The notes beneath the pieces are model-generated. The model was not told where the DNA came from, did no database searches, and worked only from the letters and a program-made list of their open reading frames with translations. Both the position numbers and the translations under genes were made by a program. Below, one piece after another: positions 1 to 9,029 of a DNA stretch of 64,000 nt (positions are counted from its first letter, which is position 1; each line of letters starts with the position of its first letter). Origin of the DNA: JAJEEA01 sp965116765 (GTDB taxonomy: Bacteria; Acidobacteriota; Vicinamibacteria; Vicinamibacterales; UBA8438); contig OZ220718.1 in NCBI GenBank assembly GCA_965116765.1, positions 4,278,001-4,342,000 on the forward strand, given 5' to 3'.

Positions 1-1971
1 GGGCTCACCACGACGGTGGAGAACCTCGACGCGTTCGAGGCCCGCGACCACTCGTTGGCGACCTTCCTGCGGCGGGTGCCCGGCGTGAGCGTGAGCCGGG
101 CGGGGGGCGTGGGCCAGCCGACCGCGGTGCGGTTGCGCGGCGCGCCCGTCACCGATCGCTTTATCCTGACCGACGGGTTGCCGTTCCCCGGATTCGGGGC
201 CGAGCTCGATGCGTCGTCGCACCTGGAGTGGGCGCGGTTCGAGGCCGTCCGCGGCACGATGTCGACCCTGCACGGGGGGCTCGGGGGCGGCGTCCAGCGC
301 CGGACGAAGATCGCCGGCGACCCGCGGGCGAGGAGCGTGTCGGTGGGCGTCGAGACCGGGGACCTGGGCTGGCGGCAGTACGAGGCGGCCACCACCGGCA
401 GCCGGGGCGACTACGACTGGAGCATCGCGGGCCAGCGCCTCGAGACCGCCAACGAGCAGCCGAACAGCGAGTTCATGCGGACCGGGGTGGCCGGCACCCT
501 CGGCCTCGCGCGCGAGAGCCTGTCGGTCGACTTCACGTTCCGCGGCGAGACGGCCGCCGTCGGGCGGTCGGGACCCACCTCGCTCCTGCGCGCGGACATG
601 GATGCCTCGGAAGAGCGCACCCGGCTGATGACGGGGGTGACGCTGGGGCTGCGGCGGGGCAACAGCCTGCACGAGGGGCGCCTCGTCGTGTCGCGGACCG
701 AGCGACGCACCCTGAACCCGCTGGATTCCCACGCCGTCAGCCTGTTTCCGGTCGACCGCGTCGGCATGCAGCTCGAGCTGCCCGACTTCGTGCTCGCGGA
801 CGGGCTGCGGGACGACCTGCAGACCGCCGAGCTCACGTACGAGTGGTCGTTGCGGCCCGACGAGTTCCACACGCTGGTCTTCGGGGGCGGGGCCGAGGTG
901 CAGGCCGGCCGGTTCGGCGACCCGCTCGCCGCCCCCTTGGTCGACCCCGCGGCGGACGCCATGGACGATGCCATGGAGGACGCCGTGAGGGCCCCCGCGG
1001 GGTTCGACCAGCAGCGGCTCAACCTGGTCGCATACGGCGAGGACCGCATGCAGGTGTTCGACAACCTGACGGTCACCGCCGGCGGGCGCTTCGAGCGCTA
1101 CGGGCCCTACCCGATCGCGGTGGTGCCGCGCGCGTCGGCCCGCTACGACCTCGGGCCCGGCGTCTTCGTGCACGGCAGCGCCGGCACCTCGGCCGCGGCG
1201 CCGACGCTGGCGCAGCGGTTCAGGGACACCCTGTGGTTCCGCGGAAACCCCGAGCTGCAGCTCGCCCGGAGCCGGGCGTTCGACGGCGGCCTGACCGCCG
1301 CGCTGTGGGGAGGGCGGGCCGAGGCCGACCTCACGGGATTCCGGAATACCTATGAGGACCTCGTCGTGTGGGGCGGCGTGGACATTCCCGCCCTCGACAC
1401 GCTGCCCGAGTACCGCCGGCTGAGGCTGTCGGCGCGGAGGCAGCTCGTCGAGGACGTGCGGGCCGGGCTCCGCGACCCGCTGGTGGCGACGGCGACCTTC
1501 GATCAGGCGCGGACGAGCTACGTCAACCTGCCGTCGAGCCGGACCCAGGGGGTGGAGGCGTCGTTCACCGCGACGCCGGTGTCGGGGATCGAGCTCGTCG
1601 CGGCCTACACCTTCACCGACAGCCTCGTCACCCGCGGCACCGGGCGCATCGCGACCGGGGAATGGTTGCCGGGCGTGCCGAGGCAAAAGGCCGTGTTCGC
1701 CGCGGCCCTCGACCTCGGCCCCGTTTCGGCCGGCGGCACGATGACCTGGGTCGGGGAGAGGCAGACCGACGCCGACTTCTTCAGCGAGGTGTTCGGCCTC
1801 GACATGCTGGCCGCCTACCGGCGCTGGGACGCGTACGCCCAGGTGCGCCTCGGCGACCGGATCAGCGTGTCGGTCGTCGGCGAGAACCTGACCGACGAAC
1901 GGTACGAGGACTGGGCCGGGTTTCCCGCGCTGGGCCGGTTCGTCCGCGCGGGCGTGCAGGTAGGGTTCTAG
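1..1971 (+). CDS. TonB-dependent outer-membrane receptor (5' end outside window)
   Basis: The frame is open from base 1, so the N-terminus (signal peptide and start of the plug) lies outside the window. The visible start is plug-domain sequence with the pattern FLRRVPGVSV, then TAVRLRGAP and a LTDGLPF stretch, as in TonB receptor plugs. The remainder is a long series of amphipathic strands with aromatic ends, a TonB-type C-terminal region (VVGENLTDERYEDWAGF) and a terminal Phe, the usual signal for BamA insertion. The ligand cannot be read from sequence; siderophore, cobalamin and glycan receptors all share this layout. A lipoprotein gene follows after 9 bases and may be co-transcribed. Confidence 0.9.
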   Translation, partial: GLTTTVENLDAFEARDHSLATFLRRVPGVSVSRAGGVGQPTAVRLRGAPVTDRFILTDGLPFPGFGAELDASSHLEWARFEAVRGTMSTLHGGLGGGVQRRTKIAGDPRARSVSVGVETGDLGWRQYEAATTGSRGDYDWSIAGQRLETANEQPNSEFMRTGVAGTLGLARESLSVDFTFRGETAAVGRSGPTSLLRADMDASEERTRLMTGVTLGLRRGNSLHEGRLVVSRTERRTLNPLDSHAVSLFPVDRVGMQLELPDFVLADGLRDDLQTAELTYEWSLRPDEFHTLVFGGGAEVQAGRFGDPLAAPLVDPAADAMDDAMEDAVRAPAGFDQQRLNLVAYGEDRMQVFDNLTVTAGGRFERYGPYPIAVVPRASARYDLGPGVFVHGSAGTSAAAPTLAQRFRDTLWFRGNPELQLARSRAFDGGLTAALWGGRAEADLTGFRNTYEDLVVWGGVDIPALDTLPEYRRLRLSARRQLVEDVRAGLRDPLVATATFDQARTSYVNLPSSRTQGVEASFTATPVSGIELVAAYTFTDSLVTRGTGRIATGEWLPGVPRQKAVFAAALDLGPVSAGGTMTWVGERQTDADFFSEVFGLDMLAAYRRWDAYAQVRLGDRISVSVVGENLTDERYEDWAGFPALGRFVRAGVQVGF

Positions 1972-1980
1972 GAAGACCGG

Positions 1981-2517
1981 ATGCTGCAGAGATTCTGGCC
2001 CATCGTCCCGCTGGCGGCCGGCGTCTCGCTGGCCGCGTGCCAGGAGACTCCGCTCGCGCCGACCGACGTGGCGCCGCGGCACGATCCGGTCGTGATCTCC
2101 CTGGCGCCCGAGCCGCTCTACGCCGTCCCGTCGAGCGGCGTGAGCTTCGTGGCCGACGGCGAGGTGCGGGAGTACGCGTACCGCGTCTCCTTCGACCTCA
2201 TCCTGCGGGCCCATTCCGACAACGAGATCGGCGTCATGCTGACGTCCGACAGCGTCGTGCTCCAGCAGCTGGTGAGCGTGCCGGTGGAAGGCCCCGGCGG
2301 CGGCGTCGACCGCGAGACCTGGCGGTTCGAGGCGCAGTCGGGCGACGACCGGATAGAGGCGAACGAAGAGACGTCGCGCGCGTTCGACGTGTGGTATACG
2401 CTGCCCAGCGGCGGGCGGGAGGCTCTCATCGCGCTGAGCCTCGACTTCGTGGACGACAACGGCACCCCCTTTTCCCAGGTCCACCAGGTGGCGGTGGAGC
2501 CGCTGCCGGAGCCGTGA
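1981..2517 (+). CDS. Hypothetical lipoprotein
   Basis: A 178-residue protein with an N-terminal hydrophobic segment ending in the lipobox-like LAAC (Cys about residue 20), so it is probably lipidated and exported. After an Ala/Pro-rich linker it has a beta-rich region (about residues 45-170) of alternating hydrophobic and charged residues, with no catalytic motif I recognise. It starts 9 bases after the TonB receptor stop and is likely in the same transcript. A partner role at the outer membrane is plausible but is only inferred from position. Confidence 0.7.
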   Translation: MLQRFWPIVPLAAGVSLAACQETPLAPTDVAPRHDPVVISLAPEPLYAVPSSGVSFVADGEVREYAYRVSFDLILRAHSDNEIGVMLTSDSVVLQQLVSVPVEGPGGGVDRETWRFEAQSGDDRIEANEETSRAFDVWYTLPSGGREALIALSLDFVDDNGTPFSQVHQVAVEPLPEP

Positions 2518-2645
2518 CCACGACGGGCGCCGTCGTCGGAACCCGGCGTCGCAGGAGCTCGTAGACGGTAGCGAGGGAAACGCAGCAGCCGATCCGATTT
2601 CCTTCCTTCGATGTGTCCCCTCGACCAAAGAGCAGGAGAGGTCTC

Positions 2646-3842
2646 GTGAGAAACCATCGATTCGGTCGTCTCTGTGGCGTCGTCATGGCCGTGCTCCTGG
2701 TTGCGGCCGGATCCGGGGTTGCCCACGCGCAGGAGGTCGAACGATTCATCAAGGTGACCGACCGCGACCGCGAGCCGGTGACCGATCTCGGCGCGGGCGA
2801 CTTCACGGTCGAGCACGACGGCCGGCGCGTCGACGACGTGCGCGTGGAGCTCGTCGACCAGCCGTTGCGGGTGGCCCTGGTCGTCGACGACGCGGACGGC
2901 GCGGGGCTGTTCTTCCGGTACCTCCGCGACTACCTGCCCGAGTTCGTGAGGGCCCTGCCCGAGGACGCCGAGATCGGGCTGATCCTGCTGTCGGGCCGCC
3001 CGCGCACGGTCGTCGACTACACCGACGGCCGGGACGCGGTGATCGAGACGCTCGGCGAGTTCTTCGTGGAGGAAGACCGCGCGGCGGGATTCTTCGCCGG
3101 TCTCGAGGAGACCGTGGACCGCTGGGACGAGGACCTGCGGTGGCCGATCCTCGCGATGGTCGCGACGGACGGGCCGGCGCAGAACCCGCCCACCGACGGC
3201 CGCTACCAGGCCGCCATGCGGCGCCTGTTCGAGCGCGGGGCGATCGTCAACTCGCTGATGCTGATGCTCCCGACGCGGGCGTCCGGGGGCGGCTACCAGA
3301 CCGCGGTCGCGAACAACGCGGCGCAGGTGACCGGCGGCTGGCACGACACGGTCCCCGGCCCCAGCCAGATCATCGGCGACAAGCTCCAGGAGATGGCGGC
3401 CGAGATCACGAGGCAGTACGAAGATACGCGCTACCAGTACGCGGTCTCCTACCAGGTGCCGCGCGGCGCCGACCCCGAAGCCAGCGCTTCGGCCTCCGTC
3501 CGACGGTCGGGCGTTGGGCTGAGCATCTCGGCCAGCGGCCGGCCCCGCGCTGCCGCGCCGGCCGTCGCCGATGCCTCCGAGGTGGGGAACAGCCGCGAGG
3601 AGCTGTTCAACCAGGGCGAGGCGGAGTTCGCGGCCGGCAACAGCGCCGCGGCGGTCGAGTGGTTCCAGAGGGCCCACGAGCGGGACCGGCGCTGGGTGCT
3701 GCCGCTGTACAGGCTGGGGCTCGTCTCGCTCAACCTGGGCGACATCGAGGGGGCCAAGGAGTGGCTGCAGCAGGCCGTCGACGCGGACAGGAACTCGGCC
3801 GAGGGCCAGCAGGCGGCCGCGATACTGGCTTCGCTGCCGTAG
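2646..3842 (+). CDS. VWFA-related domain protein with C-terminal TPRs
   Basis: I use the GTG at 2646 because a strong AGGAGAGG site lies just upstream and the product then begins with a clean signal peptide (cleavage after AHA-QEV). An in-frame ATG at 2613 would add residues without improving this. Residues about 35-75 match the start of Acidobacteriota 'VWFA-related' proteins (VTDLGAGDFTVEHDG). The metal-site loop reads VVDDADGAG rather than the canonical DxSxS, so metal binding is doubtful. The last 85 residues form two TPR-like repeats (EWFQRAHERDRRW, EWLQQAVDADRNS). Probably a secreted or periplasmic protein-binding protein; function unknown. Confidence 0.8.
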   Translation: MRNHRFGRLCGVVMAVLLVAAGSGVAHAQEVERFIKVTDRDREPVTDLGAGDFTVEHDGRRVDDVRVELVDQPLRVALVVDDADGAGLFFRYLRDYLPEFVRALPEDAEIGLILLSGRPRTVVDYTDGRDAVIETLGEFFVEEDRAAGFFAGLEETVDRWDEDLRWPILAMVATDGPAQNPPTDGRYQAAMRRLFERGAIVNSLMLMLPTRASGGGYQTAVANNAAQVTGGWHDTVPGPSQIIGDKLQEMAAEITRQYEDTRYQYAVSYQVPRGADPEASASASVRRSGVGLSISASGRPRAAAPAVADASEVGNSREELFNQGEAEFAAGNSAAAVEWFQRAHERDRRWVLPLYRLGLVSLNLGDIEGAKEWLQQAVDADRNSAEGQQAAAILASLP

Positions 3843-4199
3843 AGTCGCCGCGGTAGGAGGTCGCGGGTTCCCGGACGGTGGTTGGGCGTCGAGCGCCGGC
3901 GACGATTGGCGGGGCATCGCCCCCTCACGCCTGGTCAGGCGGGCGCCTCGGCCGTTCGGCGGCGCCCGTTCGGGCGCGGGTGCAACGCGGGGTTTCACCA
4001 CGGGCTGCTGGACGGGCCGGCGTCGCCGCGCGATCGTGCGGCCACCGACGTCGGGAACTTCGCCGCCGCGGTATTTCTGCGGCGCAGCGGATTGTCGCGC
4101 GGCCAGCCCGCTCGGCGAGTGCACGGTTCCCCGGTCTCGGACGCCCGGGCGGACTTCCTGTATGCTGATCCTTCCGTTTCCCTAGGTTGGAGGTTTCAC
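3843..4199. other. Non-coding gap with repeat copy and promoter-like end
   Basis: I see no convincing gene in these 357 bases; the open frames have a composition unlike the neighbours. The stretch contains an intergenic repeat copy (about 3882-4011, listed separately). Near the end, TATGCT at 4161-4166 could be a -10 element for the dehydrogenase at 4200, whose GGAGG ribosome-binding site lies at 4188-4192. Confidence 0.5.
3882..4011 (+). repeat. Interspersed intergenic repeat, copy A
   Basis: Positions 3928-4011 match the reverse complement of 52303-52385 over most of their length, including GTGCAACGCGGGG and CAGGCGGGCGC with a few substitutions and small gaps. A short part is seen again at 34034-34062. 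The front part (3882-3914, with GCGACGATTGGCGGG) shares sequence with another family at 46883-46974, so this copy may be a mosaic. No transposase is present. Confidence 0.6.
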
Positions 4200-5321
4200 G
4201 TGCACCGATCCATCTGCGGCCTCGCACTCGGCCTGACCGTTCTCGCCGGCGCCGCTGCCGCCCAGGACATCCATCTCGACCGGCTGACCCTGCCCGAGGG
4301 GTTCTCCATCGAGGTCTATGCGGCCGACGTGCCCAACGCCCGGTCGATGGCCCGCTCGCCGGGCGGCACCCTCTTCGTCAGCACCCGCTCGCGCGGCGAC
4401 GTCTACGCCGTCGTCGACGCCGACCGCGACCACCGCGCCGACGAGGTGCACGTCCTCGACACCGGCCTCAACATGCCCAACGGCGTCGCCTTCCGCGACG
4501 GCTCGCTCTACGTCGCCGAAGTGAACCGCGTCCTCCGCTACGACGGCATCGAGTCGCGGCTCGACGCCCCCCCCGAGCCGGTGGTCGTCGACGACGAGTT
4601 CCCGACCGACCGGGCCCACGGCTGGAAGTTCATCCGCTTCGGGCCCGACGGCAAGCTCTACATCCCGGTCGGCGCGCCGTGCAACATCTGCGACAACACC
4701 GACCAGGACATCCGCTACGCCACCATCACCCGGATGAACGCCGACGGCAGCGAGCAGGAGGTCTTCGCCCACGGCGTGCGGAACACCGTCGGCTTCGACT
4801 GGCACCCCGACACCGGCGAGCTGTGGTTCACCAACAACGGCCGCGACTGGCTGGGCGACGAGAGCCCCGGCGACACCCTGCACCACGCCCCCGCGATCGA
4901 CATGCACTTCGGCTATCCCTTCTGCCACGAGGGCGACATCGCCGACCCCGAGTTCGGCGACCGGCGGAGCTGCGACGAGTTCACGCCGCCGGCCCAGGTG
5001 CTCGGGCCCCACGTGGCGTCGCTCGGCATGCGGTTCTACACCGGCTCGATGTTCCCGGCCGAGTACCAGGGGAAGATCTTCATCGCCGAGCACGGGTCGT
5101 GGAACCGCACCGACGAGGCCGGGCACACCGGCTACCGCATCACCGTCGCCACCCTCGACGGCGACGAGGTCACCGACTACTCGGTCTTCGCCGAGGGCTG
5201 GCTGAACCCCGACAACAGCTCGTGGGGCCGGCCCGTCGACGTCGAGGTCCTGCCCGACGGCTCGCTGCTGGTGACCGACGACCGGGCGGGGGCCATCTAC
5301 CGCATCGCCTACGGCGGGTGA
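4200..5321 (+). CDS. PQQ-dependent sugar (glucose/sorbosone-type) dehydrogenase, secreted
   Basis: The GTG start at 4200 follows a GGAGG site and gives a signal peptide ending GAAAAQD. The mature protein (about 350 residues) is a six-bladed propeller of the soluble glucose/sorbosone dehydrogenase family: LPEGFSIEVYA at the start, NMPNGVAFRDGSLYVAE, HGWKFIRFGPDGKLYIPVGAPC, and FAHGVRNTVGFDWHPDTGELWFTNNGRD, which carries the conserved Arg/His region. It would oxidise a sugar or aldehyde in the periplasm using PQQ. The Cys pair in GAPCNIC is common in the family. An M24 peptidase follows after 28 bases. Substrate not determinable. Confidence 0.85.
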   Translation: MHRSICGLALGLTVLAGAAAAQDIHLDRLTLPEGFSIEVYAADVPNARSMARSPGGTLFVSTRSRGDVYAVVDADRDHRADEVHVLDTGLNMPNGVAFRDGSLYVAEVNRVLRYDGIESRLDAPPEPVVVDDEFPTDRAHGWKFIRFGPDGKLYIPVGAPCNICDNTDQDIRYATITRMNADGSEQEVFAHGVRNTVGFDWHPDTGELWFTNNGRDWLGDESPGDTLHHAPAIDMHFGYPFCHEGDIADPEFGDRRSCDEFTPPAQVLGPHVASLGMRFYTGSMFPAEYQGKIFIAEHGSWNRTDEAGHTGYRITVATLDGDEVTDYSVFAEGWLNPDNSSWGRPVDVEVLPDGSLLVTDDRAGAIYRIAYGG

Positions 5322-5349
5322 GCGGGGCGCACGTCAGGGGAGCGGCAGG

Positions 5350-6681
5350 ATGACGTTCCGCACGGTGCGGCGAATCATGCTCGCCGGCGCCCTCGTCCTC
5401 GCGATGGGGGCGCCGGCCGTCGCGCAGCCCACGCCCGAGCTGATCCGCGCCCGCACCGAGCGCGAGTGGACGATCAAGGCCGACAAGATGCGGCGGCACC
5501 TGCTGCCGCTCATGCGCCGCCACGAGATCGATCTCTGGATCATCCTCAGCCGCGAGAACGCCCCCGACCCCGTCCTCGAGCTCTTCGGCGGCTACGGCAT
5601 CACCGGCTGGTACGGCCACCGCAACGCCTACCTGTTCTTCGACGCGGGGGCCGACGCCGGCCTCGAGACCACCGCCATCGGCACCCACCTGAGCGGCCAC
5701 CTCCGCCGGTTCTACGACACCCGGACCCTCTACGGCGAGGAGGGGCTGATGCCCCACCTGCGCGAGTACCTCGACGCGCGCGACCCCCGGCGCATCGCCG
5801 TCAACCAGTCGCGCACCATCAGCATGGCCGACGGCCTCACGGCCGAGCTCAAGGACTACCTGCTCGAGACCCTCGGCCCCGACCGCGCCGGCCGCCTCGT
5901 GTCGTCCGAGCCCCTCGTCGTCGACTACGCCTCGACCCACACCGAGGCCGAGCACGAGGTGCAGCGCGAGGCCAGCACGGCGACGTTCGACATCCTGCGC
6001 CGCGCGTTCTCCGCCGACGTCATCACCCCCGGCCGCACCACCCTGATGGACGTGCGGTACTGGATCACGGCCGAGTGGAAGCGCCTCGGGTTCGAGTTCA
6101 ACTTCCCCGGCTCGCTCGACCTCCAGCGCCCCGGCGGCGTCAGCCTCGACGACGCGGACGACCCCACCATCGAGCGCGGCGACCTCCTGCACGTCGACTT
6201 CGGGGTCCGCACCTCGGGCATCGTCGCCGACCAGCAGAAGATGGCCTACGTCCTCCGCGAGGGCGAGACGGCCCCGCCCGAGGGCCTCGTGCGGGCGTTC
6301 GAGGCCTCGTCGCGCGCGGCCGAGCTGATTCTCGAAGAGATGCGGGTCGGCCGCACCGGCATCGCCATCAAGGAGTCGGCCGAGCGCCGCGCCGCCGAGG
6401 CCGGCATCGACCTGCTCGTCTACTCGCACGTCCAGGGCTACTGGGTGCACGACGCCGGCATGTGGGCCATCTTCGACTGGCCCGAGCGCTACGGCGACCA
6501 CCCGCGGTTCCCGCTCAAGGACGGCGACTGGGTGTCGCTGGAGTTCGCGGTGACGGTGCCCGTGCCCGAGTGGGACGGGCAGGCGGTCTCGATCATGCGG
6601 GAGGAGGACACGCTGATCACGGCGGGGGCGCCGCCCGAGTACCTGTCGGGGCCGCAGGCGGAGCTGTGGGTGATCGAGTGA
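5350..6681 (+). CDS. Secreted M24-family (Xaa-Pro aminopeptidase-like) metallopeptidase
   Basis: 443 residues with a signal peptide (cleavage near AVAQPT). An N-terminal creatinase-like domain (about 40-190) precedes an M24 'pita-bread' domain (about 205-440). Metal ligands can be followed: Asp in LHVDFG, Asp in IVADQQ, His in SHVQGYWVHD, and Glu in SLEFAV and IMREED. The His-region motif differs from the classic GHGxG, so substrate preference may differ from true prolidases. It may share a transcript with the upstream dehydrogenase. Acts on peptides in the periplasm by family analogy. Confidence 0.85.
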   Translation: MTFRTVRRIMLAGALVLAMGAPAVAQPTPELIRARTEREWTIKADKMRRHLLPLMRRHEIDLWIILSRENAPDPVLELFGGYGITGWYGHRNAYLFFDAGADAGLETTAIGTHLSGHLRRFYDTRTLYGEEGLMPHLREYLDARDPRRIAVNQSRTISMADGLTAELKDYLLETLGPDRAGRLVSSEPLVVDYASTHTEAEHEVQREASTATFDILRRAFSADVITPGRTTLMDVRYWITAEWKRLGFEFNFPGSLDLQRPGGVSLDDADDPTIERGDLLHVDFGVRTSGIVADQQKMAYVLREGETAPPEGLVRAFEASSRAAELILEEMRVGRTGIAIKESAERRAAEAGIDLLVYSHVQGYWVHDAGMWAIFDWPERYGDHPRFPLKDGDWVSLEFAVTVPVPEWDGQAVSIMREEDTLITAGAPPEYLSGPQAELWVIE

Positions 6682-6828
6682 CGGGCCGGGGCGCGTCCGC
6701 CGACCGGTTGCCGCGGGCGCACGTCAGATTCGAGGAGGAAATCGCTGGAGTCACTGACGCGCAAGCAGTCCGGCAAGACGGCGACCTGAGGAGCGTATGG
6801 AAGATGCTCGGCGCGGTGGTGACCGTGG

Positions 6829-7821
6829 TCAACCGGTTCTCGAGGGCCCCACCTGCACGGCGTCTGCGCGGGCGAGCAACTCGTCGGCGGTCTCGCACCG
6901 CACGATGAGGTCGCCGACCTCGGCCAGCCGTTCGGGGTCGGCGATGCGTTTCAGGACAGGAGCCAGGCGTTCCGCCGCGCCGGCGTCGAACCGCGACCCG
7001 GCCTGACGGCGCAACAGGGCCCGTTGCTGCTCGAGTCCCTGCGCGATGCCCCGCTCCAATCCCTCCTGAAGCCATTGCCGGGGCCACTCGCTCACCCGCT
7101 CTTCAAGCGTCATTCTCACGTCCTCCAGCGTGTACGCGGGCGCGGGCGGCGGGTCGCCCGGCGCGAGGCGACACGCCAACCGCCACACCCATTCCGCGAA
7201 CACCCGCGCCAGACGCTCCTCGTCCCGCGCCCACACCCGCTGCTGAAGCGCCGCCAACACCCGCCGCAGATCCTCCGGCGACCGGCTCTGCTCCAGCGCC
7301 GCCACCGCCGCCATCAGGTTGCCCTCGGGGGCATCGTCGCTCCGTACGCGGCGCTCGTCAAGGACGACGTAGCGCTGCGCCGGCTGATACGGGGCCAGCG
7401 AAGGCGAGACCGGCGCGATCAGCCCGCCCACGTCGCGGGGCGCCCGCCACGGCGCCGCCCCGTTGTAGAGCACCACGGGCAGCACCGGGGGCCGGCGGCC
7501 GTCAGGTTCCAGGGCCCGGTTGCGAGCCAGCTCCTGGTACAGCAACGTGGTGTACTCCAGGATGCGGAGCGCCATGTCGGGATCGTCCTGGGACTGGAAC
7601 TCGAGCAGGACCAGCACGTGCAGCCAGGCGTCTCGGCGTCGGACCCGCCACACGGTGTCGCCGCGGCGGGCGCGCCGCTCGTCGCTGACGTACTCGGCGG
7701 AGAGCTTGTCGAGGGTGGAGAAGTCGACAGCGTCGATCCAGTCGCCCCCGACGAATCCGCGGAGCAGGTCCTCGACCAGGCGGGGGAAGGCGAAGAGGCG
7801 CTTGTAGTGCTCGTCGTGCAT
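6829..7821 (-). CDS. Rpn family recombination-promoting nuclease / putative transposase
   Basis: 330 residues starting MHDEHYKRLF, the usual opening of Rpn (transposase_31-like) PD-(D/E)XK nucleases. Candidate active-site residues are Glu18, Asp55 (GDTVW) and the Glu74-Phe-Gln76 pair in VLLEFQSQ, followed by the RILEYTTLLYQEL helix. A C-terminal helical part (about 230-330) with WLQEGLERGIAQGLEQQR matches the DUF4351-type tail often seen in this family. Family knowledge: RecA-independent recombination and phage-related roles. It faces tRNA-Ser and the accessory region, consistent with a mobile context. Confidence 0.88.
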   Translation of the reverse strand: MHDEHYKRLFAFPRLVEDLLRGFVGGDWIDAVDFSTLDKLSAEYVSDERRARRGDTVWRVRRRDAWLHVLVLLEFQSQDDPDMALRILEYTTLLYQELARNRALEPDGRRPPVLPVVLYNGAAPWRAPRDVGGLIAPVSPSLAPYQPAQRYVVLDERRVRSDDAPEGNLMAAVAALEQSRSPEDLRRVLAALQQRVWARDEERLARVFAEWVWRLACRLAPGDPPPAPAYTLEDVRMTLEERVSEWPRQWLQEGLERGIAQGLEQQRALLRRQAGSRFDAGAAERLAPVLKRIADPERLAEVGDLIVRCETADELLARADAVQVGPSRTG

Positions 7822-8286
7822 CTGGATTCCACCCGGCTCCCGCGTCCGCGGAGGTTCATGGAGGCCCGGACCGGCGCCGCGGTCGACGAGGTGTCTTCAC
7901 TAGCAAGAACAGGGCCAACGCGGGACGACCCCGCGGGCGCGAGGAAGACGCGGGCGGCGAGAGGCCGACAGTGCAGAACCTGCAACCGCGGGGCTGCGCG
8001 GCGGTGGCGTGGAATTCGTCGAGCACCACGGTCACGCCGGCCCCGTACAGCGGGGCCACGGCTGCGGCCACCCCGGCAGACCCGTGACCGTGTGCCCCCA
8101 GCAGCGGTGGGTCCGCCGGGTCCTGGCCCGAGCCACTCCCGTGAGTCGGAGCCCGACAGCGTCAGGGGCCGTCACCGCACAATCCGGACGTGCACCCGGT
8201 TGCCGCCCGGGGAAGGCGCGCGACCGGCCACATGAGGTATAATCACAGCTGGATCCGCGCCCGCGGGCCCCGCGCACTGTCGATGC
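7822..8286. other. Gap upstream of tRNA-Ser; possible gene remnant
   Basis: No intact gene. On the minus strand between about 7960 and 8130 one frame reads a plausible protein fragment with GAGVTVVLDEFHA, but both ends decay into arginine/proline-rich sequence. It may be a remnant of a lost gene; this is weak. A TATAAT hexamer at 8238-8243 lies about 45 bases before the tRNA and is listed separately. Confidence 0.35.
8238..8243 (+). promoter_or_regulatory. -10-like TATAAT before tRNA-Ser
   Basis: Perfect TATAAT in otherwise G+C-rich sequence, 43 bases before the tRNA gene. No good -35 hexamer is visible at normal spacing. Confidence 0.45.
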
Positions 8287-8380
8287 GGTGAGGTGGCCGA
8301 GAGGCTGAAGGCGGCGGTTTGCTAAACCGTTGAAGGGGCATAAACCTCTTCCCAGGGTTCGAATCCCTGCCTCACCGCCA
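8287..8380 (+). tRNA. tRNA-Ser (GCT anticodon)
   Basis: The acceptor arm GGTGAGG pairs with CCTCACC, followed by G and an encoded CCA. The D-arm (GCC...GGC), the anticodon loop TTGCTAA with anticodon GCT, a long type II variable arm as expected for serine, and the T-arm around GGTTCGAATCC are all present. 94 bases including CCA. It reads AGC/AGU. It borders a lower-G+C accessory stretch, but I found no direct repeat of its 3' end that would mark an integration site. Confidence 0.95.
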
Positions 8381-9029
8381 CTCCGATTGCGTAAGCAAGT
8401 GCCAATAGAGGGCCTCGTGAATCGACGTTTCCCGCAGCGCAGAAGCGGCCTTGGTGACCGGTGGCCGCAGGGCAGGACGCCGATCTCCTCTTGAGATGCG
8501 CCAGGGCGCCGGCATGGTCCGGTCGTGCGAAGTCGGTCCGGACCCACTCGCCGCGACAGCTCGCGCCCGCGGGCGGCATCAGCGCCAGCAGAGTCCGCAT
8601 GAAGTGCACGGAAGCGCCGCAAACTCGCCCTGCTCAGCATCTCTCCGTTAGTTGGGACTTTCGTGCGATCCGAGAGCGCCAGAGCACGCCAAGGCCCATG
8701 GACCAGACTGCGCAGGAATGCCGTCCAGAAGGGGCGTGTCAAAACGCCCCACACCGGCGCCGAACATGTAGCCGCTCTCGTCCGCGTTTAACCTAACCGC
8801 CATCGACAACCCGTAGGCACGCCATTGACATGACCGAACACGACCGACCCTCGAACCGCTACGGTGACAATGACTCTCGACCCTCCTTCCTGAATTCCGA
8901 ACACTACCTTCAAACCCATCTGATCTGCATCGATTACGCCGCCACCCTCGGAGTCCCCCCTTCACAATCGCTGGATGGACTCCCCGAAGGCACCCGCCCC
9001 TTGCCGCTTTCCAAGATACGGATCGATGA
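8381..9029. other. Gene-free stretch with falling G+C
   Basis: I see no supportable gene here. Frames on both strands lack family-like patterns, and the minus-strand frame that runs into the tRNA is an artefact of the tRNA sequence. By eye the G+C drops clearly below the flanks from about 8640 onward, which suggests imported DNA. Confidence 0.5.

Noticed and set aside
7856..8071. Minus-strand 71-codon frame with GAGVTVVLDEFHA
   Set aside because: Part looks protein-like but the ends are not, and no start or family is clear; treated only as a possible remnant.
8322..8609. Minus-strand frame of 95 codons ending in the tRNA-Ser gene
   Set aside because: Its C-terminal residues are the reverse translation of the tRNA, a common artefact, and the rest has no family pattern.
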